A stretch of 64,000 nt of DNA from IMCC2047 sp041395865 (GCA_041395865.1 JAWKZQ010000005.1:114911-178910); one strand, 5' to 3'. Positions 8,195 to 17,564 are shown, numbered from the stretch's first letter. The notes: generated by a model not told the origin, from the letters alone. Numbers and translations: made by a program.

Positions 8195-9559
8195 ATGTCG
8201 AACGCATTGGCTGAACAGATGATGGGAAAACAGGTTGCAAACATCGTGGTAGGGCTGGGCAAATCCGGCTTTTCCTGCGTGCGCTATCTGGCCGCCCAGG
8301 GAATTGACCTGATGGTGGTTGATACCCGTGAGCACCCGCCCTATCTGGCGAAGCTGCAACAGGAATTTCCCGATGTGGCCGTAACACTGGGGCCGCTGGA
8401 TGGTGAATTGCTGAGCCGTGCCGAGCGTTTGATTATGAGTCCGGGCTTGTCGCTGGATCAACCGGCTATCGCTCAGGCGGTTGCCGACGGTGCCCGCATT
8501 AGCAGTGATATCGAGCTGTTCTGTGAAGCGGTAAAAGCCCCTGTCATTGCGATCACCGGGTCCAATGCCAAAAGCACAGTGACGACCCTGGTGGGATTGA
8601 TGGCCGAGCAGGCCGGCAAAAATGTCGGCGTGGGCGGCAATCTCGGCACGCCTGTGCTGGAGTTGCTGGCTGAAGGCGAGAAAGAGCTTTATGTGCTGGA
8701 GCTGTCGAGCTTCCAGTTGGATATCTGTTCGCAGCTGAATGCCGAAGTGGCGGTGGTGCTGAATGTCAGCGCCGACCATATGGATCGCTATACGGACCTG
8801 GCGGCTTACAGCTTGTCCAAGCAACGTATTTTCAGGGGCTGTCGCCAGGCTGTGATTAACTTGGATGAGGCGCCTGTTCAGGTGCCTGACGATGCTGTGC
8901 AGTGGCGTTATAGCGTCCATCAGGCGGCCGGCACACGTTACGAGTTTGGTATCAGTCAGGATGAAGACGAACGCTGGTTGATGCGAGGCGAAAAGCTGTT
9001 GATGCCGATCAGCAATATCCGAATCAAGGGGCTGCATAACGTCAGCAATGCCCTGGCTGCATTGGCGCTGGGTTCGGCAGTCGGTTTACCGATGCCGGCC
9101 ATGCTGCAAACCTTACGGGAGTTTCCCGGGCTGGCACACCGTTGTCAGTGGGTCGCCAGCAAGTCCCGCGTTGATTATTACAACGACTCCAAGGGAACCA
9201 ATGTCGGCGCCACGGTTGCGGCTTTAAACGGGTTGGGACCGGAAACCAAAGGCCGCATTGTGTTGATTGCCGGAGGCGACGGTAAGGGTGCGGATTTTGA
9301 TGAGCTTCAGGAGCCTGTCGCTCAATATTGCAAACAGCTGGTATTGCTGGGTAAAGATGCGCAGCGCCTGGAGGCCGCGCTGGCTGAAAGCGCGCCGGTG
9401 CAGCAGGTGCCGGATATGGCGGCCGCTGTGCAATATGCGGCGCAATGTGCCAAACCAGGCGATGTGGTGCTGTTATCTCCCGCCTGTGCCAGCCTGGATA
9501 TGTTTGCCAACTTCGAAGCCCGCGGTGAAACCTTTGTGCAGGCGGTGGAGGCATTATGA
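8195..9559 (+). CDS. murD: MurD, UDP-MurNAc-L-alanine:D-glutamate ligase
   Basis: A 454-residue cytoplasmic Mur ligase that adds D-glutamate, the second stem-peptide residue. An N-terminal Rossmann segment (V-G-L-G-K-S-G-F-S near 20-28) precedes the P-loop, which reads G-S-N-A-K-S-T-V-T-T-L in place of the commoner G-T-N-G-K-S-T; I believe the same variant occurs in pseudomonads. Then N-L-G-T-P, L-E-L-S-S-F-Q-L-D, N-V-S-A-D-H-M-D-R-Y, F-P-G-L-A-H-R-C and Y-N-D-S-K-G-T-N. Starts 10 nt after mraY and overlaps ftsW by 4 nt. Confidence 0.96.
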   Translation: MSNALAEQMMGKQVANIVVGLGKSGFSCVRYLAAQGIDLMVVDTREHPPYLAKLQQEFPDVAVTLGPLDGELLSRAERLIMSPGLSLDQPAIAQAVADGARISSDIELFCEAVKAPVIAITGSNAKSTVTTLVGLMAEQAGKNVGVGGNLGTPVLELLAEGEKELYVLELSSFQLDICSQLNAEVAVVLNVSADHMDRYTDLAAYSLSKQRIFRGCRQAVINLDEAPVQVPDDAVQWRYSVHQAAGTRYEFGISQDEDERWLMRGEKLLMPISNIRIKGLHNVSNALAALALGSAVGLPMPAMLQTLREFPGLAHRCQWVASKSRVDYYNDSKGTNVGATVAALNGLGPETKGRIVLIAGGDGKGADFDELQEPVAQYCKQLVLLGKDAQRLEAALAESAPVQQVPDMAAAVQYAAQCAKPGDVVLLSPACASLDMFANFEARGETFVQAVEAL

Positions 9560-10764
9560 TGGCACTCATCAACCGCATTAAACTGCCTTCCCTGAGCCTG
9601 CCGCACTTTCCGGAGGATGTGGTACGTCGTCTGGACTGGCGCCTGATAATGATTGCCGGCGCGCTGCTGCTGATCGGGGTTGTTGTTGTGGCTTCCGCCT
9701 CAATGGAGGTGGCTAATGCCAAACACAATAATCCCTTCTATCACGTTATTCGGCATTTGGTTTTCCTGGCGATAGCGCTGGTGATCGGCAGTTTCAGCTT
9801 CCTGCTTTCCACGCAGAGCTGGAACCGGTTGGGCTGGCTGCTGTTGGCCGCGGCCTTCGCCCTGTTAATTCTGGTGATCATGCCGGGGGTGGGCCGTGAG
9901 GTGAATGGCAGTATGCGCTGGATCCGTATAGGCCCGATTAATGTGCAGACGTCGGAACTGGCGAAACTCTTTATGGTGGTTTACCTGGCCGGTTACCTGG
10001 CGCGTCGCCTGAAAGAGGTGCGGGTGCAGTGGTCAGGTTTCCTGAAGCCGATGATGGTGTTGGTTTTAATGGTTCTGCTGCTGCTGATGGAGCCGGACTT
10101 TGGTGCCGCGGTTGTGTTGATGGGCGCAGCCTTGGGCATGATGTTTTTAGGGGGAGTGAGGCTCACGCAATTCCTGGTATTGATTTGCGTGAGCCTCACA
10201 GCTATTGCAGGGTTGGCGGTTTCGCAGCCCTATCGTATGCAGCGCCTGATTACCTTTATGGATCCCTGGGCCGAAGAGAATGTCTTCGATAGCGGTTACC
10301 AGTTGACCCAGGCGCTGATTGCCTTCGGCCGCGGCGAGTGGTGGGGGGTTGGCATTGGTAACAGTGTGCAGAAACTGTTTTACCTGCCGGAGGCGCACAC
10401 GGATTTCGTGTATGCCATTCTGGCGGAAGAAACCGGCCTGATCGGTGCGGCGCTGGTTATCGCGCTGTTTTTCCTGCTGGCCTGGCGAATCATGCAGGTC
10501 GGACGGCAGGCAGAGAAACTGGAGCAGTTTTTCTCCGCATACATGACTTACGGTATCGCCTTCCTGTTCAGCGCCCAGGCGTTGATCAATATCGGGGTGA
10601 ATACGGGCCTGCTTCCCACCAAGGGGCTGACCTTGCCGCTGCTGAGTTATGGCGGCAGCAGCCTGATCGTATGCTGTATTGCGCTGGCGATGGTGTTGCG
10701 CGTTGACTATGAAAACAAGCGCCTGATGGATGAGCTGGCCGTGCAAGGGGAGGCGGAGCAATGA
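9556..10764 (+). CDS. ftsW: FtsW, SEDS-family septal glycosyltransferase
   Basis: A 402-residue polytopic membrane protein of the SEDS family, the glycan polymerase that works with FtsI at the septum. Ten hydrophobic segments follow a cytoplasmic N-terminus. Recognisable motifs include G-R-E-V-N-G-S-M-R-W near 115, P-E-A-H-T-D-F-V-Y-A-I-L-A-E-E-T-G-L-I-G near 278-297 and G-L-L-P-T-K-G-L-T-L-P-L-L-S-Y-G-G-S-S near 352-370. The coding sequence contains a perfect 15-bp inverted repeat at 10156-10199, listed separately. Overlaps murD and murG by 4 nt. Confidence 0.96.
   Translation: MMALINRIKLPSLSLPHFPEDVVRRLDWRLIMIAGALLLIGVVVVASASMEVANAKHNNPFYHVIRHLVFLAIALVIGSFSFLLSTQSWNRLGWLLLAAAFALLILVIMPGVGREVNGSMRWIRIGPINVQTSELAKLFMVVYLAGYLARRLKEVRVQWSGFLKPMMVLVLMVLLLLMEPDFGAAVVLMGAALGMMFLGGVRLTQFLVLICVSLTAIAGLAVSQPYRMQRLITFMDPWAEENVFDSGYQLTQALIAFGRGEWWGVGIGNSVQKLFYLPEAHTDFVYAILAEETGLIGAALVIALFFLLAWRIMQVGRQAEKLEQFFSAYMTYGIAFLFSAQALINIGVNTGLLPTKGLTLPLLSYGGSSLIVCCIALAMVLRVDYENKRLMDELAVQGEAEQ
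10156..10199. repeat. Perfect 15-bp inverted repeat inside ftsW
   Basis: GTGAGGCTCACGCAA (10156-10170) and its exact reverse complement (10185-10199) flank a 14-nt spacer. Each arm also contains an 11-bp dyad, GTGAG-N-CTCAC, at 10156-10166 and 10189-10199; these two copies are 33 bp apart, about three helical turns. It encodes part of a membrane segment of FtsW. As RNA it would form a stable stem-loop with no T-tract. Confidence 0.85.
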
Positions 10765-11840
10765 GCCGCGGTAATACGGTCCTGGTGATGGCTGGCGGAA
10801 CCGGTGGGCATGTGTTCCCGGCCCTGGCGACGGCTGAGGCCTTGCAGGCACAGGGAATGCGTATCGAGTGGCTGGGTACCGAGCGTGGTATTGAGTCGGA
10901 TTTAGTGCCGAAAGCGGGCATTCCCATTACGTATATTCGCGTCGCGGGCTTGCGCGGTAAGGGCAAGCTAAGTTTGCTGCTGGCGCCTTTTAAATTGCTG
11001 GTGGCGCTTTGCCAGGCGTTGGCTGCCGTGAAGCGCATCAAGCCGGTGTGTGTGTTGGGTATGGGGGGATTTGCCTCCGGCCCCGGCGGCTTGGCAGCCT
11101 GGCTGTTGCGCAAACCCCTGGTGATCCATGAGCAAAATGCGATTGCCGGCATGACGAATACATACCTGGCCCGTTTGGCTCGGCGTGTACTGACGGCTTT
11201 TCCAAATGCGTTGGGCGACAAGGGAATTCAGGTGGGTAATCCGTTGCGGGGAAATATTGTTGAAAGTCCGGAACCGGAACAGCGGTTGTCAGGACGTAGC
11301 GGAAACATTCGGTTGTTGGTGCTGGGCGGCAGCCTGGGCGCCCAGGCCCTGAATGAAACAGTACCAGCCGCCCTGGCGCGTATGGCCGAAGACGAACGGC
11401 CTGAGGTTTGGCACCAGGCGGGCAAACGTAACCTGGCCGATGCTGAGCGTGCCTACCAAACGCAGCAGGTTGCCGGCCGGGTTGTGCCTTTTATTGAGGA
11501 TATGGCGGCCGCCTACCAATGGGCGGATGTCGTGGTTTGCCGGGCTGGGGCGTTGACCGTTTCTGAGCTGGCCTGTGTCGGCTTGCCGGCTATTCTGGTG
11601 CCCTTCCCCCATGCGGTGGATGACCACCAGACCGCAAATGCCCGTTTTCTCGAGAACAGTGGGGCGGCCGTGATTGTGCCGCAAGTTGAATTAACAGCCG
11701 AGCGTTTAGCCGGCCTGTTGAAAGATGAATTTTGTGACCGCCAGCAAATTCTGGAGCGTGCCCGCAGGGCGCGTTCAGTGGCGCGTCTGGATGCCGCCGA
11801 ACAGGTGGCGTCGCATTGCCTGGAGTTTTGTCATGGCTGA
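10761..11840 (+). CDS. murG: MurG, lipid II synthase (GlcNAc transferase)
   Basis: A 359-residue GT-B glycosyltransferase, peripheral on the inner membrane, that transfers GlcNAc from UDP-GlcNAc to lipid I. N-terminal G-G-T-G-G-H-V-F-P-A-L (about 12-22) and H-E-Q-N-A-I-A-G (about 125-132) bind lipid I and phosphate. The C-terminal donor-site motifs are G-G-S-L-G-A-Q-A-L-N (about 191-200) and C-R-A-G-A-L-T-V-S-E-L (about 260-270), followed by P-F-P-H-A-V-D-D-H-Q-T-A-N-A. Start overlaps ftsW by 4 nt; stop overlaps the murC start by 8 nt. Confidence 0.97.
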   Translation: MSRGNTVLVMAGGTGGHVFPALATAEALQAQGMRIEWLGTERGIESDLVPKAGIPITYIRVAGLRGKGKLSLLLAPFKLLVALCQALAAVKRIKPVCVLGMGGFASGPGGLAAWLLRKPLVIHEQNAIAGMTNTYLARLARRVLTAFPNALGDKGIQVGNPLRGNIVESPEPEQRLSGRSGNIRLLVLGGSLGAQALNETVPAALARMAEDERPEVWHQAGKRNLADAERAYQTQQVAGRVVPFIEDMAAAYQWADVVVCRAGALTVSELACVGLPAILVPFPHAVDDHQTANARFLENSGAAVIVPQVELTAERLAGLLKDEFCDRQQILERARRARSVARLDAAEQVASHCLEFCHG

Positions 11841-13275
11841 TATTAAACATACCGCCGGTGTGGTGATCCCTGAAATGCGCCGTATTCGCCAGATTCACTT
11901 TATCGGAATCGGCGGGGCAGGCATGAGCGGTATTGCCGAAGTGCTGTTAAACCAGGGTTATAGCATCAGTGGCTCCGACCTGCGCGAAAGCCGGGTTACC
12001 GATCGCCTGGTTGCCTTGGGCATGCAGGTGTTTATCGGGCACCAGGAGGAGAATGTAAAAGGGGCTGATGTGGTGGTGACCTCCACCGCCATTAACGAGC
12101 AGAACCCGGAAATTATTTATGCTCGTGAGCACCGCATTCCGCTTGTGCCCCGTGCGGAAATGCTGGCTGAGCTGATGCGCTATCGCCACAGTATTGCCGT
12201 GGCGGGTACGCACGGTAAAACCACTACCACCAGTCTGCTGGCTTCACTGCTGGCCGAGGGCGACCTGGATCCCACTTTCGTGATTGGCGGACTGCTTAAC
12301 AGTGCCGGAACCAATGCCAAGCTGGGCGCCAGTCGCTTCCTGGTGGCTGAGGCCGATGAAAGCGATGCTTCGTTTCTGCATCTGCAGCCCATGACAGCCA
12401 TTGTGACCAATATTGACGCTGACCACATGTCCACCTACGGCGGCGATTTCTCCAAGCTGACCGATACCTTTATCAGCTTCCTGCATAACCTGCCGTTTTA
12501 CGGTTTGGTGGTGGCCTGTATCGACGACGACAATGTGCGCGCTATTTTGCCGGATGTGAGCCGCCCGGTTATTACCTATGGCATCAGCGAGGACGCGGAT
12601 TATCAGGCCGTGAATATTTCCCAGAGCGGTTTGAGCATGAGCTTTACAGCCAAGCGGCCAGCCGAGTACCGGGATCTGGACGTTACGCTCAATATTCCAG
12701 GTCAGCACAATGTGCTGAATGCGCTGGCGGCCATCGCTGTGGCAACCGACGAAGGGGTGAATGACGAGGCGATTTGCTCGGCATTAGCGAAGTTTGAAGG
12801 CGTTGGCCGACGCTTCCAGATCTGCGGGGAATTTGAAACAGCCAACGGCAGTGTGTTGATGGTGGATGATTACGGACACCACCCGCGTGAGGTAAAAGCC
12901 ACTATCGACACCGTACGGGCGTCCTGGCCGGATCGCCGCCTGGTGATGCTCTACCAGCCGCACCGTTACAGTCGAACACGTGACCTGTTCGAGGATTTTA
13001 TCCAGGTGCTTTCAGAGGTGGATAGCCTGCTGTTAATGGAGGTTTATCCTGCCGACGAAGAGCCTATTCCAGGAGCCGACGGTCGTAGCTTGTGTCGTAG
13101 TATTCGTCAGCGCGGCCTGGTCGACCCGGTTTTTATTGATCATGGCGAAGATGTCATGGCGGTTATCTCCGGGGTGCTGCAGGACGGTGACGTGCTGTTG
13201 ACCCAGGGAGCCGGAAACATCGGGGCCCTGTCCGCGCGTTTGGCGGACATGCAGTTGAAAATGAAGGGTGAGTAA
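11833..13275 (+). CDS. murC: MurC, UDP-N-acetylmuramate:L-alanine ligase
   Basis: A 480-residue cytoplasmic Mur ligase that adds the first amino acid, L-alanine, to UDP-MurNAc. I chose ATG 11833 (M-A-D-I-K-H) over an in-frame ATG at 11725 because the upstream 36 residues overlap murG and do not look like MurC. From 11833 the family N-terminus I-H-F-I-G-I-G-G-A-G-M-S-G-I-A follows at once. Other motifs: P-loop G-T-H-G-K-T-T-T-T-S near 125, E-A-D-E-S-D-A-S-F, N-I-D-A-D-H-M and D-D-Y-G-H-H-P-R-E-V. Overlaps murG by 8 nt and ddl by 1 nt. Confidence 0.96.
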   Translation: MADIKHTAGVVIPEMRRIRQIHFIGIGGAGMSGIAEVLLNQGYSISGSDLRESRVTDRLVALGMQVFIGHQEENVKGADVVVTSTAINEQNPEIIYAREHRIPLVPRAEMLAELMRYRHSIAVAGTHGKTTTTSLLASLLAEGDLDPTFVIGGLLNSAGTNAKLGASRFLVAEADESDASFLHLQPMTAIVTNIDADHMSTYGGDFSKLTDTFISFLHNLPFYGLVVACIDDDNVRAILPDVSRPVITYGISEDADYQAVNISQSGLSMSFTAKRPAEYRDLDVTLNIPGQHNVLNALAAIAVATDEGVNDEAICSALAKFEGVGRRFQICGEFETANGSVLMVDDYGHHPREVKATIDTVRASWPDRRLVMLYQPHRYSRTRDLFEDFIQVLSEVDSLLLMEVYPADEEPIPGADGRSLCRSIRQRGLVDPVFIDHGEDVMAVISGVLQDGDVLLTQGAGNIGALSARLADMQLKMKGE

Positions 13276-14237
13276 TGGGGCAGGCAATGAGTGACAAATT
13301 TGCCCGTGTGAATCCGGCTGAGTTTGGCCGGGTCGCGGTGCTGATGGGCGGGCGCGCGGCGGAGCGTGAGATTTCCCTGATTAGCGGCAAGGCCGTGCTC
13401 AAGGCTTTGCTGGACAGTGGAGTTGACGCCTTTGCGATCGACGCCTTTGGACCTCATGGGGACGAATCGCTGGTGGCGCAATTACAGGCCCAGCCTGTCG
13501 ATACCGTGTTTAATATGGTGCACGGCGGTGAGGGTGAAAATGGCAGTATTCCGGCGATGCTGGCGATTCTTGGCTTGCCTTGTACCGGCTCGGGTATGGC
13601 GGCTTCTGCGCTGGCAATGAATAAATCGCAATGCAAATTCCTCTGGCAGGGCATGGGCCTGGCAACGGCGCCTTTCCAGGTGCTCACCGCCGCAAGCGAC
13701 TGGCAACAGGTTGTTGCCGAACTGGGTTTGCCTGTGATGGTGAAACCCGGCAGTGAAGGCTCCAGTATCGGTATGAGCAAGGTGGACCGGGTCGAGGATT
13801 TGCAGGCGGCCTATGAAGAGGCCGCCCGCTATGACCGCACGGTAATTGCCGAAAGCTGGATCAGCGGTGGTGAATACACGGTTGGCATCATCAAGGGGCA
13901 GCCTTTGCCGGGCATCAAGCTGGAAACGGCTCGCGCCTTTTATGACTATCAGGCCAAGTATGTTGATGACGATACCCGGTACCTGATTCCCTGCGGGCTT
14001 TCCGCAGCGCATGAAAAGCAAATGCAGGCGTTGGCGCTGCACGCCTTTGACAGCCTCGGTTGCGAAGGCTGGGGGCGTGTCGATGTCATGCAGGACGAGA
14101 CCACCGGTCAGTTTTACGTGCTGGAGGTCAATACGATTCCAGGGATGACCGACCACAGCCTGGTGCCGATGGCGGCAGGGGCGATGGGACTGGATTTTGA
14201 AGCACTGGTTTTGCAGGTGCTGAGTACAGCGAACTGA
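13275..14237 (+). CDS. ddlB: Ddl, D-alanine--D-alanine ligase
   Basis: A 320-residue ATP-grasp enzyme that makes the D-Ala-D-Ala dipeptide used by MurF. Motifs: G-R-A-A-E-R-E-I-S-L near 28-37, H-G-G-E-G-E-N-G-S-I-P near 84-94, K-P-G-S-E-G-S-S-I-G-M near 157-167, and the metal-binding C-terminus E-V-N-T-I-P-G-M-T-D-H-S-L-V-P near 289-303. The start at 13275 overlaps the murC stop by one base; a second ATG at 13287 is possible and would shorten the protein by four residues. Being inside the dcw cluster corresponds to ddlB of E. coli. Confidence 0.95.
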   Translation: MGQAMSDKFARVNPAEFGRVAVLMGGRAAEREISLISGKAVLKALLDSGVDAFAIDAFGPHGDESLVAQLQAQPVDTVFNMVHGGEGENGSIPAMLAILGLPCTGSGMAASALAMNKSQCKFLWQGMGLATAPFQVLTAASDWQQVVAELGLPVMVKPGSEGSSIGMSKVDRVEDLQAAYEEAARYDRTVIAESWISGGEYTVGIIKGQPLPGIKLETARAFYDYQAKYVDDDTRYLIPCGLSAAHEKQMQALALHAFDSLGCEGWGRVDVMQDETTGQFYVLEVNTIPGMTDHSLVPMAAGAMGLDFEALVLQVLSTAN

Positions 14238-14238
14238 G

Positions 14239-15060
14239 ATGAAGAAGAGCAAGCGCAAACCACAGGGGGCAACCCGCACCCAGGTAGAACAGAAACCGGC
14301 TCGCAGGCCGATTTCTGACTACCTTGATGTGCCCCTTAAGCTGTTTAAGCTAATGGCTGTTTGCGCTGTATTGGCGGGGGTTGTGCTGGGCGGTCAACGC
14401 ATGCTTGACGGCCTCGATCAACCGATAACCCGCGTGGAAGTGAAGGGTGACCTGAAACAGCTCGATAAAGCGGCAATTGCGGCCTGGGTGCAATCGCAGA
14501 TTACGGAAGGCGTGCTGAGCACCGACCTGCGCAGTTTGCAGGCCCAGTTACAGGGGCGACCCTGGATTGCCGGTGCAACAGTGCGCAGGAAATGGCCGGG
14601 CGTCTTGGCGGTCAGCCTGGTTGAGCATGAGGCGGTGGCGCGCTGGAATGAGAAAGCACTCATAACGGAAAAAGGCCTGGTGTTCGAACCGGCACAGCTG
14701 CCTGTCTTTGAGGAGCTGCCGCACCTGTGGGGCGCCGATAGCAGTGCCCAGGAAGTGTTGCGGCAGTTTCATTGGCTGCAACAGCAGTTCGATGAGCTGC
14801 ATCTGCAGGTGACAGGTTTGAGTAAGGCCCATCGCGGAGCCTGGCAGGTTGAGCTGTTGGCGGAAGTGGATGAGCAGGGCCAGCAGGCAGGAATGGTGGT
14901 GGCGCTAGGCAAGCAGGATATCGCCGCCAAGCTGGAACGTTTCAGAATACTGTATGACAGCGTGCTGAAGGCACGTTTTGCGGACATAACACGTGTTGAC
15001 CTGCGTTACACCAATGGTGTCGCGGTGCAATGGAAGGCTGCCGAAGCAGCCGGCGTTTAA
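14239..15060 (+). CDS. ftsQ: FtsQ, cell division protein
   Basis: A 273-residue bitopic protein: basic cytoplasmic N-terminus of about 35 residues, one membrane helix (L-F-K-L-M-A-V-C-A-V-L-A-G-V-V-L-G-G) near 36-53, then a periplasmic POTRA domain beginning near I-T-R-V-E-V-K-G-D-L and the FtsQ beta domain with R-P-W-I-A-G-A-T-V-R-R-K-W-P-G-V-L-A-V. The last motif is highly characteristic of FtsQ. It links FtsL and FtsB to the rest of the divisome. It begins 1 nt after ddl and is followed by a 35-nt gap before ftsA. Confidence 0.94.
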   Translation: MKKSKRKPQGATRTQVEQKPARRPISDYLDVPLKLFKLMAVCAVLAGVVLGGQRMLDGLDQPITRVEVKGDLKQLDKAAIAAWVQSQITEGVLSTDLRSLQAQLQGRPWIAGATVRRKWPGVLAVSLVEHEAVARWNEKALITEKGLVFEPAQLPVFEELPHLWGADSSAQEVLRQFHWLQQQFDELHLQVTGLSKAHRGAWQVELLAEVDEQGQQAGMVVALGKQDIAAKLERFRILYDSVLKARFADITRVDLRYTNGVAVQWKAAEAAGV

Positions 15061-15095
15061 GTAACCAGTAAAGGCAGGATAAAAGAGAACAGCTT

Positions 15096-16332
15096 ATGAC
15101 CGGGGGTACGGCAAGCAAAATGATAGTGGGTTTGGATATCGGAACATCCAAAGTGGTCGCCATTGTCGGAGAAGTGACCGCTGACGGCCGTATTGAAGTG
15201 GTCGGTATTGGCAGCCACCCCTCTCGGGGACTGAAGAAGGGCGTGGTGGTGAATATCGAGTCCACAGTGCAGTCCATTCAGCGGGCTGTAGAGGAGGCCG
15301 AGTTGATGGCCGGCTGCCAGATTCACTCGGTTTATGTGGGTATTGCGGGTAGTCACATCAGGGGCATGAACTCCCATGGCATTGTCGCGATTCGCGACCG
15401 AGAGGTAGTGAAGGGCGATATCGAGCGCGTTATCGATGCCGCCCAGGCCGTTGCAATCCCGGCGGACCAAAAGGTGCTGCACATCCTGCCGCAGGAATAC
15501 ATCATCGATAACCAGGAAGGGGTCAAGGAGCCGCTGGGCATGTCCGGTGTGCGGCTTGAAGCAAAGGTCCACTTGGTTACCGGTGCGACGACGGCAGCGC
15601 AGAATATCGAGAAATGTGTGCGCCGCTGCGGCCTGGAAGTGGACGATGTGATTCTGGAACAGCTGGCTTCGAGCTACGCGGTCCTGACCGACGACGAGAA
15701 GGAGTTGGGGGTCTGCATGGTGGATATCGGCGGCGGCACCACTGATATGGCTATTTTCATTGATGGCTCCATCCGTCATACCGCCGTGATTCCCATTGCC
15801 GGAGACCAGGTTACTAACGATATTGCAATGGCGCTGAGAACCCCGACCCAGAATGCCGAAGAAATCAAGATTAAGTATGCCTGCGCCCTGACCCAGTTGG
15901 CGGGTGCGGAACAAACCATCAAAGTGCCGAGTGTCGGCGATCGTCCGCCGCGTGACCTGCAACGCCAGTCATTGGCCGAGGTGGTCGAACCGCGTTACGA
16001 GGAGCTCTTCACGCTGGTGCAGGCAGTTACGCCGTAGCGGCTTCGAGGACAGTTGCCGCCGGTGTCGTGTTGACGGGCGGAACCTCCAAGATGGAAGGGA
16101 TGTGGTGGAGCTCGCTGAGGAAATATTTCATATGCCGGTCAGGCTGGCAGCCCCGCACCGGCCAGCCGGACTGGCAGAAATCGTCAAAAACCCGATCTAC
16201 CACGCAACCGGCGTGGGATTGTTACTGTACGCGCAAAAGCAGCTGCAGGATCAACGAAACGCCGGAAGAGCGTAGAAAGTGAATGTGGGCTTTCTGGCCC
16301 GCATGAAAGGCTGGTTTAAAGATAACTTTTAA
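15096..16332 (+). CDS. ftsA: FtsA, actin-like divisome protein (interrupted by frameshifts)
   Basis: FtsA tethers FtsZ to the membrane and recruits the divisome. The N-terminal 308 residues are intact, with G-L-D-I-G-T-S-K near 11-18 and D-I-G-G-G-T-T-D-M-A near 211-220. The frame then stops at 16035-16037, but FtsA sequence continues in other frames: R-R-S-G-F-E-D from 16027, V-V-L-T-G-G-T-S-K-M-E-G from 16052, V-E-L-A-E-E-I-F-H-M-P-V-R-L from 16105. After an in-frame TAG at 16273 comes the amphipathic membrane-targeting tail G-F-L-A-R-M-K-G-W-F-K-D-N-F ending at TAA 16330. Two apparent 2-nt losses (near 16026 and 16051) and one 2-nt gain (near 16103) explain the shifts; correcting them gives about 412 codons, the normal length, with the TAG still to be resolved. 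A sequence error is likelier than a true null. Confidence 0.88.
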
Positions 16333-16377
16333 CAATTGTTCAACCGCTTGGAAAAGCAAATAAAGAGGGAGATGGCC

Positions 16378-17564
16378 ATGTTTGAACTTGTCGATAGCAT
16401 TCCACAAAGTGCTGAAATTAAAGTCGTCGGTGTTGGCGGGGGTGGCGGTAATGCCCTCAAGCACATGCTGAACAGCAATATTGAAGGTGGTAAGATTTAT
16501 CTGTGCAAACACGGATGCGCAGAGCCCTGAAGGATATTCCTGCTAAAACCGTACTGCAGTTGGGTAACGATGCCACTAAAGGGCTGGGCGCAGGCGCTAA
16601 CCCTGAAGTCGGCCGTCAGGCAGCGATTGAAGACCATGTGCGTATTGCCGAAGTGCTGGAAGGCGCCGATATGGTATTTATCACCGCCGGAATGGGTGGC
16701 GGAACGGGCACCGGTGCGGCACCGGTATTTGCCCAGGTGGCTAAGGAGCTGGGCATCCTGACCGTTGCCGTAGTTACCAAACCCTTCGCTTTCGAAGGAC
16801 GCAAGCGTATGCAAATTGCTGAAGCCGGCATCAAGGCGCTGGCTGAGCATGTTGACTCGCTGATCACGATTCCCAATGAAAAACTCAAGGATGTCATGGG
16901 TGAAACCACCAGCCTGTTGAAAGCGTTTGCCGCTGCCAACGATGTGCTGCTGGGTGCCGTGCAGGGCATTGCCGACCTGATTGTTCGCCCTGGTATGATC
17001 AACGTGGATTTTGCCGATGTGCGCACTGTAATGTCTGAAATGGGTATGGCGATGATGGGTAGTGGTCATGCCAGCGGTGAGAACCGTGCCCGTGAAGCGG
17101 CGGAAGCCGCCATTCGCAGTCCACTGCTTGAGGACGTTAACCTGCAAGGCGCGCGCGGTATTCTGGTGAATATCACGGCTGGGCCTGACCTGTCGCTGGG
17201 TGAATTCTCCGAGGTGGGTGAGACCGTTGAAGACTTTGCCTCCGACAACGCCACCGTAGTAGTCGGTACGGTTATTGACTCAGATATGGGCGACGAACTG
17301 CGTGTTACCGTCGTGGCCACCGGTCTGGGTGAAGCCCAAGCCGAGAAACCGAATATGACGGTTGTTGAACAGCCCCAACAGGCGCCACAGCGTCCAGCGG
17401 TTGATGCCTCGGGCAATGTGGATTACGGCTCGCTGGATCGTCCGACGGTGATGCGTCAGCAAACCGTTGGAAATACGGCGGTTAAGCAGGCGCCGGATGG
17501 CAGCGTGCAATACAAGGAAGATTACCTGGATGTTCCTGCCTTCCTGCGTCGTCAGGCAGACTAG
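16378..17564 (+). CDS. ftsZ: FtsZ, tubulin-like division GTPase (frameshifted near its start)
   Basis: Forms the Z ring. ATG 16378 is preceded by GAGGGAG (16365-16371), and M-F-E-L-V-D-S-I-P-Q-S-A with V-G-V-G-G-G-G-G-N-A follows. The frame changes near 16489 (apparently one extra base) and again at 16523 (extra A in CAG-A-GCC). Between them the third frame reads F-I-C-A-N-T-D-A-Q, as expected for FtsZ. From 16524 the gene is intact to TAG 17562-17564: tubulin signature G-G-G-T-G-T-G-A-A-P, then the conserved C-terminal peptide D-Y-L-D-V-P-A-F-L-R-R-Q-A-D that binds FtsA and ZipA. Removing the two bases gives 394 residues, the usual length. Probably a consensus error continuous with that in ftsA. 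Confidence 0.9.

Noticed and set aside
8135..9037. 300-codon minus-strand open frame
   Set aside because: Antisense to murD; arises from the codon bias of the real gene.
15057..15962. 301-codon minus-strand open frame
   Set aside because: Antisense to the intact part of ftsA with H, Q and R-rich shadow composition.
16503..16530. CTG-initiated or shorter start for FtsZ downstream of the frame changes
   Set aside because: A protein beginning here would lack the conserved N-terminal nucleotide-binding strand that is plainly encoded from 16378, so a frameshift is the better explanation.
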